Part shown: positions 41,685-49,499 of the stretch, in pieces | How the letters are laid out: the number at the start of each line of letters is the position of its first letter | How positions within the stretch are numbered: position 1 is the first letter of the stretch | Assembly: GCF_003202435.1 (NCBI RefSeq) | Contig: NZ_QJHK01000028.1 | Span: 1 to 52,114, forward strand | Direction of reading: 5' to 3' | Source: Flavobacterium cheongpyeongense | GTDB taxonomy: Bacteria; Bacteroidota; Bacteroidia; Flavobacteriales; Flavobacteriaceae | Length of the DNA stretch: 52,114 nucleotides | Notes under the pieces: model-generated | Seen by the model: the letters and a program-made list of their open reading frames with translations, nothing else | The model's database searches: none | Told to the model about the DNA's origin: nothing | Position numbers and translations under genes: made by a program

Positions 41685-43868
41685 TTAAAATTTCAATGTC
41701 AGACCGACCAAGAAGTTAGTTCCTGCCTGCGGATAATAACCTACACCCTCCATAGTCTTAACAGCCGGAGGATTGGAATAATCATCATCGAAGGTGTAGA
41801 AAAACCCATTGCTTTCGTACTTTAAATTAAAGATATTATTGACTAAAGCCGATATCGTTATTGATTTGAAAACTTTATTTGTTTTGAATTCAAACGATGC
41901 ATTAAAATCATTTACAAAATAACTATCCAGTTTTGAAAGTTCCGAATCTATATTTCCCATAAATTGTTCACCCACAAATTTAGATAATAACGATAATTGC
42001 AAGTTTTTAACTGGCATAAAAGTCAAACGATTTGCGGCAATTATATCAGGAGAAAAAGCGATATTGGTTTCTCCCAAATTTTGCAAAACACCATCTCTGG
42101 TAAAATAAAAATCTTTATTTTTATTCTGACTTAAAGTAACATTAGGCTGCAAAAACCATTTTTCTGAAAGCTTTAGTGTTGCATCAATCTCAATTCCTGC
42201 TCTGTAACTGTCACCACTATTGGCACGAAGAGGAGAGCCGACATCGTTTAATTCTCCCGTTAAAACCAACTGGTCTTTGTATCCCATATAATAAAAATTG
42301 GTATTGAGTTTAAAATTATCCGAATTGAATCTCCAACCTAACTCAAAATCATCTAATTTTTCCGGTCTTACGTTTCCGCCTTCATAATCAGTTCTGTTGG
42401 GTTCCCGATTGGCTTTGGCATAGGAAAAATAAAGTGTATTTTTTTGATTGATTTCAAAATTCAAACCTGCTTTTGGATTAAGAAAACTAAAACTGTCATC
42501 TACCAGTCCGGTTTCCAGACTATTGGCCTTGTACTGAACTGTTCTGTACTGCAAATCACCATATAAACTCAACTTTTTAAATAATTGATAATTGACTTTC
42601 AAAAAAACATTCCCGTCAACTTTTGTCGAAAAATCATCGTAATAATGATCTCCCAGCTCTGATTGTGATGCATATCTTGCCCAGATTACTTTTCCGAAAT
42701 GGCTTCCTTCATATTTATTCCAGCCTTCTCCTAAAATAACATCCAGTTTTTCATCTTTATACTTTAATGAAAATGTTGCTCCGTAAAAATCATTGTCCAG
42801 CCATTTTTGGCGAATCAGATCAGTAGTTGTTACCGTTCCAACTGGCGTTAGACCGTAATCGCCCATACTGGCATCTTCTTTATAATTTTCATAATAGCCT
42901 TTTCCTTTGGTATAATGAAAAGCTAAATTGGTACTCCATTTATCCGTAAATGATTCGTTCCAGTGCAATTGATAATGATCCTGATTATAATTATCTGTTT
43001 CATTATCATAAAAACGGTCTTTACCCTCCTCGTCTGTAAACATACCTGCCGAGTTAAACCTACGGTTTTTCTTTAGAGTCACGCCATCAATTCCGTTCCA
43101 GGATTGGTATGTTTTTTCGGTTCCGCCAAAAACCAATGCTTTAATTAAAGTTGTTTTACCAACGTAACTTCCCTGCAAAAAATATGATTTTAAATCTGAA
43201 CTTGCTCTGTCAATATATCCATCTGATTTAATAGTTGATAAACGTCCGGCCAATTCAAAATGATCATTTAGCAAACCTGTACTGAATTTCACGGTATGTT
43301 TGCGTGAATTGAAACTCCCGAAAGAATTTGAGATTTCGCCATTTGCTTTTGTAGCGTAATTATCTGTCAGCATGTTTAAACTGGCACCAAAAGCACCTGA
43401 ACCATTCGTTGATGTTCCAACACCACGCTGCAATTGCAGACTTTCTACCGAAGAAGCAAAATCAGGCATGTTTACCCAAAATGTTCCCTGACTCTCGGCA
43501 TCGTTATACGGGATTCCGTTTATGGTAATATTGACTCTCGTAGCGTCACTTCCACGTACACGAATACCTGTGTAACCCATTCCGTTTCCGGCATCAGAAG
43601 TCGTTACTACTGATGGAAGATAATTCATAAGAATCGGAATATCCTGACCCAAATTTCTGGATTTAATATCTTTTTTATCCAGATTACTAAAACTTACAGG
43701 TGTTTTTGTAGTGACACGAACGGCTGAAACCAATACATTATCGAGTTGATTGACTTTGATTGAATCCTGCTCTTCCTGAGCGAAAGAAGTTAGAGTAAAG
43801 AAAATAGAAGAAAGAAGAAAGAGAATAGATTTGTTGTTCAGCTTTGAACCTTTTAAAATAGTTTTCAT
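41685..43868 (-). CDS. TonB-dependent receptor under TPP-riboswitch control, probable thiamine transporter
   Basis: A 727-residue outer-membrane receptor. A signal peptide (NNKSILFLLSSIFFTLTSFA) precedes a TonB box-like start at VLVSAVRVT. The plug contains IPILMNYLPSVVTTSDAGNG, YTGIRVRGSDATRVNITING and VESLQLQRGVGTSTNG. The barrel ends in FLVGLTLKF with a terminal Phe. A TPP aptamer lies directly upstream in its leader. Thiamine-repressed receptors of this type are known from comparative genomics of Bacteroidota as outer-membrane thiamine uptake proteins. It would pass thiamine or its phosphates to an inner-membrane transporter such as the PnuC/PnuT-type protein encoded 2.7 kb upstream. Confidence 0.88.
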   Translation of the reverse strand: MKTILKGSKLNNKSILFLLSSIFFTLTSFAQEEQDSIKVNQLDNVLVSAVRVTTKTPVSFSNLDKKDIKSRNLGQDIPILMNYLPSVVTTSDAGNGMGYTGIRVRGSDATRVNITINGIPYNDAESQGTFWVNMPDFASSVESLQLQRGVGTSTNGSGAFGASLNMLTDNYATKANGEISNSFGSFNSRKHTVKFSTGLLNDHFELAGRLSTIKSDGYIDRASSDLKSYFLQGSYVGKTTLIKALVFGGTEKTYQSWNGIDGVTLKKNRRFNSAGMFTDEEGKDRFYDNETDNYNQDHYQLHWNESFTDKWSTNLAFHYTKGKGYYENYKEDASMGDYGLTPVGTVTTTDLIRQKWLDNDFYGATFSLKYKDEKLDVILGEGWNKYEGSHFGKVIWARYASQSELGDHYYDDFSTKVDGNVFLKVNYQLFKKLSLYGDLQYRTVQYKANSLETGLVDDSFSFLNPKAGLNFEINQKNTLYFSYAKANREPNRTDYEGGNVRPEKLDDFELGWRFNSDNFKLNTNFYYMGYKDQLVLTGELNDVGSPLRANSGDSYRAGIEIDATLKLSEKWFLQPNVTLSQNKNKDFYFTRDGVLQNLGETNIAFSPDIIAANRLTFMPVKNLQLSLLSKFVGEQFMGNIDSELSKLDSYFVNDFNASFEFKTNKVFKSITISALVNNIFNLKYESNGFFYTFDDDYSNPPAVKTMEGVGYYPQAGTNFLVGLTLKF

Positions 43869-43927
43869 CCGTAAAAGAATTACGAATAAAAGGGGGAATT
43901 ATTCTTTTTGTTAAATTAATAAATGTG

Positions 43928-43972
43928 TTTCTTACGACAAAAATAGTTTGCACGCTACAATTTGTCGTTTTT
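43928..43972 (-). promoter_or_regulatory. Possible expression platform downstream of the second TPP aptamer
   Basis: On the minus strand ACGACAAA and TTTGTCGT can form a perfect 8-bp stem about five bases after the aptamer. No strong T run follows, so it is not a clear terminator. Its role in switching is uncertain. Confidence 0.35.
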
Positions 43973-44045
43973 TCCCTTAGCAACATTACTCGCTCAGGTT
44001 CTTTGGGTATGATCTCAGCTCGTTATTTAGAGCACCCCTTTGAGA
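43973..44045 (-). ncRNA. TPP riboswitch upstream of the TonB receptor
   Basis: The minus strand reads the conserved aptamer pieces in order: AAAGGGGTGCTC, GCTGAGATCATACCC (CTGAGAT at 44018-44012), GAACCTGAGCGAGTAATG and TTGCTAAGGGAAA. The outer stem can form from TCTC (44045-44042) and GGGA (43976-43973). It controls the receptor gene at 41685-43868 only, because the next upstream gene, arfB, ends before it. Confidence 0.94.
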
Positions 44046-44050
44046 CAGCA

Positions 44051-44058
44051 CAAAAGTA
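44051..44058 (-). promoter_or_regulatory. Predicted promoter -7 element of the thiamine receptor gene
   Basis: TACTTTTG on the minus strand matches TAnnTTTG and lies five bases before the aptamer. The receptor therefore has its own promoter, separate from the arfB cluster. Confidence 0.6.
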
Positions 44059-44070
44059 GTGCTAAAATAT

Positions 44071-44148
44071 TTAAAATTCCAAAAATAAATTCCAAATTCC
44101 AAAAGCAGATACCTGAGTCCTGCTTAGAAATTTGGAATCAAAAAACAG
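44071..44148. repeat. AAATTCCAAA-type inverted repeat downstream of arfB
   Basis: Three copies of AATTCCAAA (about 44075-44103) face a single AAATTTGGAAT (about 44128-44139). It also contains GCAGATACCTGAGTCCTGC as a small inner stem. It is placed where a terminator for the minus-strand arfB cluster would be expected. Confidence 0.55.
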
Positions 44149-44151
44149 AAT

Positions 44152-44556
44152 CTAATCCAGGTTCGGTTTTTTTCGTAATTGTTTCCTATCCGAAACATTC
44201 TTCTTGTCCTTAATTCGTTTTTTGATTACCGCTTTTGGAATCTTAGTTGCTTTTCGAGCCTTTGGTACGAACAAAGCTTTTTTGATGATTTCTAAAAATC
44301 GTTTTATGACAATTTCTTTGTTTTTGAGCTGGCTTCTATCCTCATCACAATTTAAAATCAATATATTCTCAGAAGTTAAACGTGATCCTAAATTGTTTTC
44401 TAACAATAATTTTTGTTCTTGAGATAAAGCCTGAGAGGTTTTTAAATCGAAAGTAAGCACAACTTTAGAAGAGACTTTATTTACATTCTGTCCCCCTGCA
44501 CCACTGCTTCGTACGGCCTTAAAACTTAATTCTGATATGATTTCCTCTAAATGCAT
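44152..44556 (-). CDS. arfB: Peptidyl-tRNA hydrolase ArfB (ribosome rescue)
   Basis: A 134-residue protein with the catalytic GGQ in RSSGAGGQNVNKVSSKV (~17-33), as in class I release factors, and a basic disordered tail (KKRIKDKKNVSDRKQLRKKP) that enters the mRNA channel of stalled ribosomes. It releases nascent chains on ribosomes lacking a stop codon. Its ATG shares a base with the stop of the fused kinase gene upstream (ends at 44556), so it is translationally coupled to a functionally unrelated gene. Confidence 0.95.
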   Translation of the reverse strand: MHLEEIISELSFKAVRSSGAGGQNVNKVSSKVVLTFDLKTSQALSQEQKLLLENNLGSRLTSENILILNCDEDRSQLKNKEIVIKRFLEIIKKALFVPKARKATKIPKAVIKKRIKDKKNVSDRKQLRKKPNLD

Positions 44557-46670
44557 TAATGGGGCTGGTGTGCCGGTTTTAATAAATCATTTACCGTTTT
44601 AACCGGATTGAAAGTAATCAACGGAACCGCCACAAAAATGGTTAACCAGTTTGACATTCCACCGTTCCATAATCCCGGTAATTCATAATTTTTAACTATT
44701 TTTCCTTCTGCACTTTTTTCAACAATAAAACCTGTTTTGTGATCTACAAAATCCGGTAAATTAAATTTTTCACCTTTATAATTTTTTGTACCACAAACCA
44801 AATCAACCGGATTAAAATGGGTAGAGTCCTCCATAATTGTTTTTTGCTTTTTATTGCTTAAATCAACTTGTGAACTTTCTACAATTTGTAGTGAGATTTC
44901 TCCTTTTTCATTTCTGATCCAAAAAGGCCCTCCTCCTGCTTCTCCTTCATTTTTAACCATTCCGCAAACACGAATTGGACGATCAAGAAGCTCTTTTATT
45001 TTAGTTATTTTATTTTCAAAAGTAAACTTATTAAAGTTGGGAGTCATTTCTATAGTAAGCTTTTGCATTAAAAAATCAACTATTTCTTCAACGTCCTGTT
45101 CTTTTATTTGTTGTTTTTCTATAGCATCCAGGTAACCAAAAACTTTTTGCTGGAATTCTATCAAAATTCCTGCTAACGCTTTTTTATATAACGTAGTTTT
45201 AACTATTTTATCCTGAATCACATTATCTATATTTTTTATAAAAATAATGTCGGCATCAATATCATTAAGATTTTCAATCAATGCACCATGTCCGCCAGGC
45301 CTGAAAATAAATGATCCTTTCTGACTTCTGAATACATTGTCTTTTATGTCGACAGCAATAGAATCTGTTTGTTTGTTTTGATATGAAAAACTAATATTGA
45401 TCTGCGTTCCGGATTCTGATTCTACTTTCTCTCTAACTTCGGCAATAGCACTTTCAAATAATTGCTGATGAGCCTCTGAAACTGTAAAATGCAGATTAGA
45501 TATCTTATTTGTCTCGGCATAATGCACGCATTCATTCAGGTGTTCTTCTATTGGGGTTGCAATGTGGGTCTTATATTTATGAAAAGGTATAACCGCTTTT
45601 GGTTTATTTGCAAAATCAAAATATTCAGAAGAAAGTAATAATTTTATAAAATAATAATTTTTATGGTCGCGGTCTAAGGCATCAAAATCAGGATATATTT
45701 CTTTGAGTTTTTCATATACTGCCTCAAAAAAGGGGAATTTATCCATTCCGACAATAAAAATAGACAAATCGTTGTCTTTATTTCTATTGATATAGGAATT
45801 AATTGTTTCTTTTTCAATATCATAATTATTCAAAAAAGCAATTAAAAACTTAAACATTCTGGTTGCAGCACCAGACGCCGGTATAAATTTACAAATTTTA
45901 AAACAGCCTTTATTTTTGTCAAAAAAAGCAGCTTGATGTTTAAAATCAGCATTTGACAAACTTAAAATCCCATTATTAATAGTAGCAGGTCTTATTAAAT
46001 TACATTTGGAAATTCCTTTTTTTAAAATTTTCAACTGTTTCTGTATGTTTTCGAAGGGAATTCCGTGATTGTAAATTTCAACAAAATCAGCCGATGAAAA
46101 TCCTTTCTTTTTAGCCCTTGTCAGATTATCAATAATCGCTATAGCTTTTGCCAGACGGCTTTCCTTATTGCCTGAAATTGTGACAAATTGCTTGTTGTTA
46201 TCTATCAAAGTTTGTTTAAAAACAGAGAAAATAGTCTCTCTTTTGTTTAGATTGTCTCGAATATCATCTTTTTCCCAGGGAACATCAATGTCGGTCAGAA
46301 AAAATAAATCATATTCATGTGCAACAGCCGCTTGATCTAAAACTGGATTGCAATTCCCATAATATACTTCAGAGAAAACCTTGGTCACCATTAAATTAGT
46401 GTCACAAAAGAGGTATTTCTGAGCAGTATACAACTTTTCATTTTCTAACGCAACCTGTCCGTAGGCAATTGGCATCATGTCCTCTTCTGCACAAATTTGC
46501 TTGCTTGACTCCCATTTTTTCTGCAAATAATCCCTTGCAAATTCTGGAACCCATTCGGTTTCATAGTAATCTGCGAGTTGTTTTGCCAGTGTAGTTTTTC
46601 CTGTGCTTTCAGGCCCAAATAAGGCAATTTTTATAACACTTGTTTTTTGCTGTCTAAGATTTTTCTCCAT
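44556..46670 (-). CDS. Fusion of a NadR-like P-loop kinase and DUF4301
   Basis: A 704-residue two-part protein. Residues ~10-190 are a P-loop kinase resembling the ribosylnicotinamide-kinase half of NadR: Walker A GPESTGKT, then EWVPEFARDYL, then DTNLMVTKVFSEVYYG. Residues ~195-700 match DUF4301, with CKFIPASGAATRMFKFL, IVGMDKFPFFEAVY, VIPFHKYKTHIATPIEEHL and SFIFRPGGHGALIENLNDID. The SGAATRM and GGHGA features recall nucleotidyltransferases of the UDP-sugar pyrophosphorylase type. It overlaps the PnuC/PnuT transporter gene by 40 bases, so the kinase probably traps the imported vitamin by phosphorylation. The role of DUF4301 is unknown. Confidence 0.78.
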   Translation of the reverse strand: MEKNLRQQKTSVIKIALFGPESTGKTTLAKQLADYYETEWVPEFARDYLQKKWESSKQICAEEDMMPIAYGQVALENEKLYTAQKYLFCDTNLMVTKVFSEVYYGNCNPVLDQAAVAHEYDLFFLTDIDVPWEKDDIRDNLNKRETIFSVFKQTLIDNNKQFVTISGNKESRLAKAIAIIDNLTRAKKKGFSSADFVEIYNHGIPFENIQKQLKILKKGISKCNLIRPATINNGILSLSNADFKHQAAFFDKNKGCFKICKFIPASGAATRMFKFLIAFLNNYDIEKETINSYINRNKDNDLSIFIVGMDKFPFFEAVYEKLKEIYPDFDALDRDHKNYYFIKLLLSSEYFDFANKPKAVIPFHKYKTHIATPIEEHLNECVHYAETNKISNLHFTVSEAHQQLFESAIAEVREKVESESGTQINISFSYQNKQTDSIAVDIKDNVFRSQKGSFIFRPGGHGALIENLNDIDADIIFIKNIDNVIQDKIVKTTLYKKALAGILIEFQQKVFGYLDAIEKQQIKEQDVEEIVDFLMQKLTIEMTPNFNKFTFENKITKIKELLDRPIRVCGMVKNEGEAGGGPFWIRNEKGEISLQIVESSQVDLSNKKQKTIMEDSTHFNPVDLVCGTKNYKGEKFNLPDFVDHKTGFIVEKSAEGKIVKNYELPGLWNGGMSNWLTIFVAVPLITFNPVKTVNDLLKPAHQPH

Positions 46671-47254
46671 TCTAAATACGCTGAAATAGCTAAAATTGTA
46701 AAAATTAAATATTGCAGTGCCAACATTCCTAAACCGCGATAAGCATAAAGCGGCACAACAATAATGTCACCTATAATCCAAAGAGTCCAGTTTTCTATTT
46801 TTTTTCGCGCCATGTACCACATTCCCGCAAAAAATATTCCCGATGAAACCATGTCAAAATAATTGTCGTAATGAATCTCATACTCAAAATATCTATAGAT
46901 GCCGTAAATTACAAAAATGGTTGCGAAAAACAATAAAATTCCTATTATTTTTTCACTAAAATTTGTTCTGGTGATGGGTAAATCAGCATCAGCTTTCGAT
47001 CCTTTTGCCCAAACGTACCAGCCATATACACTCATTATAGAGAAATAGCCGTTTATGATCATATCGCCAATATAACCTGCAAGATAAAGAAGATATACGG
47101 AAATTACTGTAGCTATTAAACCTGTTGGATAAACCCAGATATTCTCTTTTTTGGCCAACCAGACACTCAATATTCCGCAAACAAAAACCAAAAACTCTAA
47201 ACCGATATGCCATAAAGGTGCGTTTTTATAACTATCTAAAAAAAAATCAATCAT
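46631..47254 (-). CDS. PnuC/PnuT-family vitamin transporter
   Basis: A 207-residue membrane protein with about seven helices and PnuC-family motifs: GILSVWLAKKENIWVYPTGL (~27-46), the NGYFSIMSVYGWYVWAKG segment and NWTLWIIGDIIVVPLYAYRG (~155-174). PnuC carries nicotinamide riboside; the related PnuT carries thiamine and is found with TPP-regulated genes. The nearby riboswitch-controlled TonB receptor favours thiamine, whereas the fused NadR-like kinase favours nicotinamide riboside. The sequence alone does not decide. It overlaps the GGGP-synthase-like gene by 8 bases and the kinase gene by 40. Confidence 0.85.
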   Translation of the reverse strand: MIDFFLDSYKNAPLWHIGLEFLVFVCGILSVWLAKKENIWVYPTGLIATVISVYLLYLAGYIGDMIINGYFSIMSVYGWYVWAKGSKADADLPITRTNFSEKIIGILLFFATIFVIYGIYRYFEYEIHYDNYFDMVSSGIFFAGMWYMARKKIENWTLWIIGDIIVVPLYAYRGLGMLALQYLIFTILAISAYLEWRKILDSKKQVL

Positions 47255-48005
47255 TTCTGGTTATCTTTTGGTTTGCTGCTACTTCAAAAAAATGGCTGTT
47301 GTTTTCAAAAGCTGTTCCGATTACTACTAAATCAGCACCTGCATTATAAGCGTCTTGAATTCCTTGTAAATCTGTAATTCCTCCTCCAACAATCACAGGT
47401 ATCCTGATATTCTGAGCAACCAACTGAATCATTTTGAGTGGCACAGCATTTTTGGCTCCGCTACCGGCTTCTAAATACATTAATTTATTTCCCAACATTT
47501 CTCCGGCCTGGGCAGTAGCCAATACCAGATCTAAATTTTCGCGATTAAGCGGTTTCGTTTTGCTTACTCGGGCTACAGCAGTTTCATTACCGCTTTCAAT
47601 CAAAATATAACCTGTCGAAATTACTTCTAGATTTGTCTTTTTAAGAATCGGTGCAGCCTGAACCTGATATTCAATTAAATAATCAGGATTTCGACCTGAC
47701 AATAAGGACAAAAATAATATAGCATCAGCCTGTGGTGAGATTTGCGAAGGATCACCCGGAAATATAACAACGGGTAAGTTTGTTTTTTGTTTTAGCTGTG
47801 TAATTAAATCTTCTAAAATTGTAGCTTTTACAATGCTTCCTCCAACAAATATATGTGTTGCGGGAGATTTATTTATTTTTAGTAATAAATCATCTAATTT
47901 TTCCCATTCTATTTTATCAGGATCCAAAAGTATAGCCAGCAATTTCTGTTCATTGCTTTTCGCTTCTAAAATCTGCTGGTGTATATTGAGTACTTTTTGC
48001 TGCAT
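47247..48005 (-). CDS. Geranylgeranylglyceryl/heptaprenylglyceryl phosphate synthase-like protein
   Basis: A 252-residue TIM barrel of the GGGPS/PcrB family. Motifs are LLAILLDPDKIEWE (~23-36), ATHIFVGGSIVK, LPVVIFPGDPSQISPQADAILFLSLLSG (read in parts), KLMYLEAGSGAKNAVP and IPVIVGGGITDLQGIQDAYNAGADLVVIG. Family enzymes attach a polyprenyl group to glycerol-1-phosphate. Bacteroidota carry group II members whose products in the cell are not well established. It is the first gene of the minus-strand cluster and overlaps the PnuC/PnuT gene by 8 bases. Confidence 0.9.
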   Translation of the reverse strand: MQQKVLNIHQQILEAKSNEQKLLAILLDPDKIEWEKLDDLLLKINKSPATHIFVGGSIVKATILEDLITQLKQKTNLPVVIFPGDPSQISPQADAILFLSLLSGRNPDYLIEYQVQAAPILKKTNLEVISTGYILIESGNETAVARVSKTKPLNRENLDLVLATAQAGEMLGNKLMYLEAGSGAKNAVPLKMIQLVAQNIRIPVIVGGGITDLQGIQDAYNAGADLVVIGTAFENNSHFFEVAANQKITRND

Positions 48006-48058
48006 AACGAGCGTAAAAGTAAAAGTTTTTTCATGTAGAAGAACTATCCTGAATAAAT

Positions 48059-48066
48059 TATATTTG
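48059..48066 (+). promoter_or_regulatory. Predicted promoter -7 element of the Crp/Fnr pseudogene
   Basis: TATATTTG matches TAnnTTTG, 34 bases before the ATG at 48100. The promoter seems intact although the gene is broken. Confidence 0.5.
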
Positions 48067-48099
48067 CATAATGGCGTTAATTAATCAAAAGAAATAATC

Positions 48100-48696
48100 A
48101 TGATTGCGACCGAATTATTAGAAAAATATGGAGCTGTGAAGAAATTCTTCAATAAAAGTGATGTTGTTTTTGAAGAAGGAAATTTAGCTACTTATTATTA
48201 TCAGATTATTTCAGGTGAAATAAAAATGAGTAATTATAACGATGACGGGCGTGAATGTATTCAGGGTATATTTTAAAAAGGACAATCCTTTGGAGAACCT
48301 CCTTTATTCTTAGATAAAAATTATCCCGCCAGTGCAATAACTTTTGAAGATTCAGAAATTCTTGTTCTTTCTAAAAACAATTTCATGACGCTGCTGGAAG
48401 AAAACCCGGCAGTAAGTATTCGGATCATTCAAAATTTAGCACAGCGATTATATTATAAGTCGGTTATGGCTACCGAAATTTCGTCACAAGAACCGGAACA
48501 CAGAGTTTTAAAACTTATCGATCACGGAATTCCGTATTTTAATTTTCAGAAAGATTCAAATGGATTTCTGATTAATTTTACCAGACAGCAAATTGGAGAT
48601 TTAACCGGATTACGGGTAGAAACGGTTATCAGAGCAATTAAAGCCTTAGAGAAAAAAGGCGAATTGAAAATCATAAATCGAAAAGTATACCGATAA
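48100..48696 (+). pseudogene. Crp/Fnr-family transcriptional regulator interrupted by one in-frame TAA
   Basis: Reading in one frame from the ATG at 48100 to the TAA at 48694-48696 gives a complete ~198-residue Crp/Fnr regulator with a single internal stop at 48274-48276 (codon 59). Before the stop is the cyclic-nucleotide-like beta-roll (NKSDVVFEEGNLATYYYQII, then SGEIKMSNYN). After it come KGQSFGEPPLFLDKNYPASA and the C-terminal winged helix FTRQQIGDLTGLRVETVIRA. The context GIF-stop-KGQSFGEP suggests GAA (Glu) to TAA by one substitution. There is no frameshift, so the lesion looks recent. A shorter product starting at the ATG at 48385 would keep only the DNA-binding part. Confidence 0.9.
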
Positions 48697-48707
48697 AAAA
48701 GTTTCGG

Positions 48708-48729
48708 TTTTATGATTTAAATCATAAAA
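48708..48729. promoter_or_regulatory. Perfect 22-bp palindrome, probable Crp/Fnr-type operator
   Basis: The half-site TTTTATGATTT is followed directly by its exact complement AAATCATAAAA. The centre is about 40-45 bases upstream of the start predicted from the TACCTTTG element at 48749-48756, the position of a class II activator site. The neighbouring regulator of the matching family is broken. Confidence 0.75.
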
Positions 48730-48748
48730 CACAGCGGTATAGTGCATG

Positions 48749-48756
48749 TACCTTTG
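48749..48756 (+). promoter_or_regulatory. Predicted promoter -7 element of the 95-residue membrane protein gene
   Basis: TACCTTTG matches TAnnTTTG, 22 bases upstream of the ATG at 48779 and downstream of the palindrome at 48708-48729. Confidence 0.55.
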
Positions 48757-48778
48757 TTGGTATACAAAACTCAATATC

Positions 48779-49066
48779 ATGACACTATACCAATCAACAT
48801 TCGACATTTTTAATAAAAACTTCATGGGTTCTGCAGCAATGGCTGTAATTGGACAAAGCTGTTTAGGAGGCGCTGCTGCCATGTACGTTTTATCGAACGG
48901 AACTTCAATCCTGCAAATGATTCAGCTGGCAGTTATTGTTTTAGCCTGTATCTTTGTGAATACTTCCATTTTGGCGCAAATGAAACACAAAGTGATTTTT
49001 AACCTTTTGATCCTCAGCTCAGTTTTAAGTGTAGTATTCATTCTTGCCAACACCTTATTTCTGTGA
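48779..49066 (+). CDS. Small membrane protein, 95 residues
   Basis: The start is set at ATG 48779 (MTLYQSTFDIFNKNFMGSAA); an upstream in-frame ATG at 48746 would overlap the predicted promoter. Three hydrophobic segments (about 20-38, 44-62 and 68-92) predict an integral inner-membrane protein. I do not recognise the family. It lies between the broken Crp/Fnr gene and the broken haemoglobin gene, its TGA overlaps the GTG of the haemoglobin frame, and it is preceded by a Crp/Fnr-like palindrome. It is therefore probably part of the same low-oxygen or nitrosative-stress unit, and is the only intact member. Confidence 0.75.
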   Translation: MTLYQSTFDIFNKNFMGSAAMAVIGQSCLGGAAAMYVLSNGTSILQMIQLAVIVLACIFVNTSILAQMKHKVIFNLLILSSVLSVVFILANTLFL

Positions 49067-49461
49067 AGAAGCAAATAGAAAACAGAAATGATCTATCTTT
49101 TTTGGTACATCAGTTCTATGATAAAATAAGAGCCGATCAGAAAATCGGCTTTTATTTTAATGTTATTATAAAAGACTGGAATGCAAATATGGAAAAGCTG
49201 ACCGGTTTTTAGGAAACCAATTGGTTTGCCATGCAGAAATACAAAGAAAATCCGCTGGCTGCTCACAATGAAGTTGATGCCCATTTTGAAGGCAAAATCA
49301 CTTCAAATGAATTCGGAATCTGTCTAAACTACTGGTTTTAGACTTTAGACGAACATTTTGAAGGAGAAAATGCAGAAACACTTAAAAGACGTGCCAGAAA
49401 AATGGGAACCTTTTTATTTATGAGCATGTTTGAGTATCGCAAAAAAGGGAATGAAGTTTAA
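49063..49461 (+). pseudogene. Group III truncated haemoglobin with two in-frame TAG stops
   Basis: One frame from GTG 49063 (overlapping the preceding TGA) to TAA 49459-49461 encodes 132 codons. It shows the order of a group III truncated haemoglobin: IENRNDLSFLVHQFYDKIRADQKIG (read in parts), FNVIIKDWNANMEKLTGF, stop, ETNWFAMQKYKENPLAAHNEVD, LNYWF, stop, TLDEHFEGENAETLKRRA. Stops are at 49210-49212 (expected Trp, TGG to TAG) and 49339-49341 (probably Gln, CAG to TAG). No indels are seen, so both look like recent single substitutions. The intact protein would bind haem and oxygen or nitric oxide. Confidence 0.88.
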
Positions 49462-49499
49462 AATTATAACACAAAGTGTGGTTAAACCCTGACCGATAA

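Noticed and set aside
48100..49461. Stop-codon reassignment or programmed read-through of UAG/UAA
   Set aside because: TAG ends normal genes here (MFS permease at 25169, ahcY at 51759), in the first case also after TTT, and no recoding signal was seen. Ordinary nonsense mutation is simpler.
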